DNA of 23,397 nt from Rhodospirillaceae bacterium UBA4479 (GTDB lineage Bacteria > Pseudomonadota > Alphaproteobacteria > Rhodospirillales > Casp-alpha2). Every line of letters begins with the position of its first letter. Position 1 is the stretch's first letter. This document shows positions 21,708-23,397 of this stretch, in pieces. Position numbers and translations under genes: made by a program. The notes below the pieces were generated by a model, which searched no databases, was not told where the DNA came from, and saw nothing but the letters and a program-made list of their open reading frames with translations. The stretch spans positions 1 to 23,397 of the forward strand of contig DGNZ01000105.1 of NCBI GenBank assembly GCA_002389175.1, given 5' to 3'.

Positions 21708-22148
21708 GTGGAAAAAGGTATCACAGAGGCAAATAAAGGCCTTCAAGGGTTGTCATGGAATGTGGTTGGCCAAACTTATGTTCCCAAACTTCTTAGTCAT
21801 GACACGTTTGTTTGGGCAGCGACGATGCCCGCTGAAACATTTGTGCCGCCTCATATTCATCCCACTCAAGATGAGTGGATTGTGATGATCCAAGGGAATC
21901 TAGAAATTGAGTTTATGGGCGACGTGCACAAGGCGGGGCCGGGGGACACAGTTCGCATGCCAAAGGGTCAAGCCCATGGAATTTTCAATAGATCAGGCGC
22001 GGAAGCAAAATGCATATTTGGCGTGGCGCCAGCTCGCAAACTCTTTGATCTGTTCATCCTGCTGGATGGCATTACGGATCCTAAAGAGTTAGTGCGACTT
22101 TCTGCCCTACATGAGGTCGACTTTCTGCCACCACCAGCTGGCGCGTGA
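21708..22148 (+). CDS. Small single-domain cupin protein
   Basis: A single cupin barrel of 146 residues from GTG 21708. The metal motif is complete: PPHIHPTQDEW gives His49, His51 and Glu56, and QAHGIFNRSG gives His90. It can therefore hold Fe, Mn or Ni, as in cupin dioxygenases, isomerases and some ligand-binding proteins. The upstream ATG (21693) is less likely because it overlaps GGAGG (21695-21699), which is spaced 8 bp from the GTG, and it has no ribosome binding site of its own. Only 30 bp separate it from the flavin monooxygenase gene, so the two form an operon. I cannot name its reaction. A role in oxidising or handling the monooxygenase substrate or product is inference. Confidence 0.85.
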   Translation: MEKGITEANKGLQGLSWNVVGQTYVPKLLSHDTFVWAATMPAETFVPPHIHPTQDEWIVMIQGNLEIEFMGDVHKAGPGDTVRMPKGQAHGIFNRSGAEAKCIFGVAPARKLFDLFILLDGITDPKELVRLSALHEVDFLPPPAGA

Positions 22149-22178
22149 TTTAATATGAGTAAGAGCAGGGGATAGAAC

Positions 22179-23397
22179 ATGATAAGAATAAAGAAGGTTG
22201 CCATAATTGGCGGTGGAGTAAGTGGTTTGGCAGCTGCCAAAGCATTTGATGAAAAGGGCCACCGCGTGGTTGGCTTTGAAAGAAGCCATGACTTTGGTGG
22301 CGTGTGGGAGCTGTCTCGATCATATCCTGACGTTCAAACTCAGTCACCCAAGGACCTCTATTGCTATACCGACCATCCGATGCCTGACAATTATCCTGAA
22401 TGGCCGAAGGGCCCGCAGGTCCACGCATATCTGCACTCTTATGCGAGCAAACACAAAATCGAACGCCTTTTCCGGCTTAACACTAACATTAAAGCGATGA
22501 ACCGCCGAGAAGACGGCCAGCCGGGGTGGAGATTAACAATTGAGTCGGCTGGAAAAGAATGGTCTGAAGACTTCGATTTTGTGTCTATTTGCACTGGCCA
22601 GTTCTCAGAAAAAAACATCATAACTCATCCAGGCCAAGATAAATTTTTGGCTCATGGAGGTCGTGCTATGCATTCCTCCGAATATACCGATCCCACTCTC
22701 TGTCGAGATAAAGATGTAGTTGTCCTCGGCGGGTCTAAATCGGGTACTGACATAGCAGTTAATGCCGTAAATAACGGAGCTAAATCCGTACGCTTAGTGT
22801 ACAAAGAAAATGTTTGGCGAGTGCCTTACTATGTTGGAGGCATAAACTTTAAAAACCTCCTTTATATGCGTGCTCAGGAGCAACAATTTAATCGATGGGG
22901 GAAGAGCCCTCTGCAACGTGTTATTACAGCTTTATTTAAACCCCTTGTTTGGGCAAATTTTCGGGGTTTGGAAACACTTCTCAAGCTTCAATTAGGTTTG
23001 AAAAAACATAATATGGTGCCTAAGGCTGCTATCGAGGACGAAGTGTCTTGTTCGGTCCCCATCGTAACGCCAGGCTTCTTCGAGTATCTCAATGCAGGTA
23101 AAATTAAGTCTGTTATTGGTACTTTTGAAAGCTATCTCGCTGGTAAAATTAAACTGACAACGGGCGAAACCGTGCCGTGCGATTTGGCTGTTCTTGCTGT
23201 AGGGTGGAAACTTGGTGTACCTTACTTGCCTAAGGAATATCAAGAAAAGTTGATAGAAAAAGATGGTCAATACCGTGTATATAGGTTGTCAGTTAACCCG
23301 GATCTTCCCGATATGGGATTTGTCGGATTTAATTCCAGTTTCTGTACGGTCCTTTCTGCGGAGATGATAGCGAACTGGTTGGTACGCTATGCGGACG
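22179..23397 (+). CDS. Flavin-containing monooxygenase (class B type), 3' end outside the window
   Basis: At least 406 codons, with the frame open to the right edge. The FAD motif is IIGGGVSGLAAAKAF (9-23), followed by ERSHDFGGVWELSRSYPDVQ. The NADPH motif is VVVLGGSKSGTD. Between them, GRAMHSSEY matches the later part of the FMO fingerprint (G-x3-H-x3-Y), though the preceding Phe is displaced. The region after the NADPH motif (NVWRVPYY, MRAQEQQFNRW) and CDLAVLAVGWKLG are typical of FMO/Baeyer-Villiger-like enzymes. ATG 22179 follows AGGGG. The enzyme would insert one oxygen from O2 using NADPH; the substrate is unknown. Because of the cupin partner, the AraC gene and the shared operator motif, an indolic or other N-aromatic compound leading to anthranilate is a reasonable but untested idea. 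Confidence 0.9.
   Translation, partial: MIRIKKVAIIGGGVSGLAAAKAFDEKGHRVVGFERSHDFGGVWELSRSYPDVQTQSPKDLYCYTDHPMPDNYPEWPKGPQVHAYLHSYASKHKIERLFRLNTNIKAMNRREDGQPGWRLTIESAGKEWSEDFDFVSICTGQFSEKNIITHPGQDKFLAHGGRAMHSSEYTDPTLCRDKDVVVLGGSKSGTDIAVNAVNNGAKSVRLVYKENVWRVPYYVGGINFKNLLYMRAQEQQFNRWGKSPLQRVITALFKPLVWANFRGLETLLKLQLGLKKHNMVPKAAIEDEVSCSVPIVTPGFFEYLNAGKIKSVIGTFESYLAGKIKLTTGETVPCDLAVLAVGWKLGVPYLPKEYQEKLIEKDGQYRVYRLSVNPDLPDMGFVGFNSSFCTVLSAEMIANWLVRYAD

Noticed and set aside
1..23397. Mobile elements, tRNA genes, CRISPR arrays
   Set aside because: No transposase, integrase, tRNA-like cloverleaf or regularly spaced repeats were found on inspection; the deletions therefore lack an evident mobile-element cause.

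Overview
The window looks like chromosomal DNA from an alphaproteobacterium, probably of the Rhodobacterales/roseobacter group. This placement is inference from the character of the proteins (hut enzymes, glutaryl-CoA dehydrogenase-like tail, Liv transporter, CoA-ligase cluster) and moderate base composition; no rRNA or marker gene is present. I see no tRNA, CRISPR array, insertion sequence or phage gene.

Layout. (1) 1-3359, plus strand: end of a histidine-utilisation operon, with hutH (5' end outside the window), a badly deleted hutG remnant, and hutU. (2) 3360-4321: a gap of about 320 bp, then a stand-alone glutathione-transferase-like gene. (3) 17223 down to 4391, minus strand: one tightly packed run of 14 genes, most with 1-8 bp overlaps. 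In transcription order they are the two-domain 2-aminobenzoyl-CoA monooxygenase/reductase, an SDR dehydrogenase, a MarR regulator, a crotonase, an acyl-CoA dehydrogenase, 2-aminobenzoate-CoA ligase, livK, livH, livM, livG, livF, an unrecognised 71-residue protein, a hotdog thioesterase and a RidA-family protein. (4) 17365-20347, plus strand, divergent from the operon: a C-terminal remnant of glutaryl-CoA dehydrogenase, a fused enoyl-CoA hydratase/3-hydroxyacyl-CoA dehydrogenase that lacks its usual C-terminus, and an arylformamidase-like alpha/beta hydrolase. (5) 20563-23397: an AraC/XylS regulator (minus), divergent from a cupin and a flavin monooxygenase that runs off the end of the window (plus).

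How it works together. Regions 3 and 4 form a CoA-dependent aerobic anthranilate (2-aminobenzoate) degradation locus. A Liv-type ABC importer brings in the substrate, the ligase makes 2-aminobenzoyl-CoA, and the bifunctional flavoenzyme hydroxylates and reduces the ring without a ring-cleaving dioxygenase. The dehydrogenases, hydratase, thioesterase and fusion enzyme then carry the product through beta-oxidation-like steps. The RidA protein would suit the enamine product, but it lacks the arginine of the canonical deaminases. The alpha/beta hydrolase could feed anthranilate in from N-formylkynurenine or another N-acylated precursor.

Most notable signals. The divergent promoter region between the two arms holds a perfect 10-bp inverted repeat whose arms coincide with predicted -35 boxes in both directions. 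An 18/19-bp copy of half of this element lies about 4.3 kb away, between the araC-type gene and the cupin-monooxygenase pair, which suggests that both loci belong to one regulon. Three genes (hutG, the glutaryl-CoA dehydrogenase, the fadJ-like fusion) show large deletions while their neighbours are intact.
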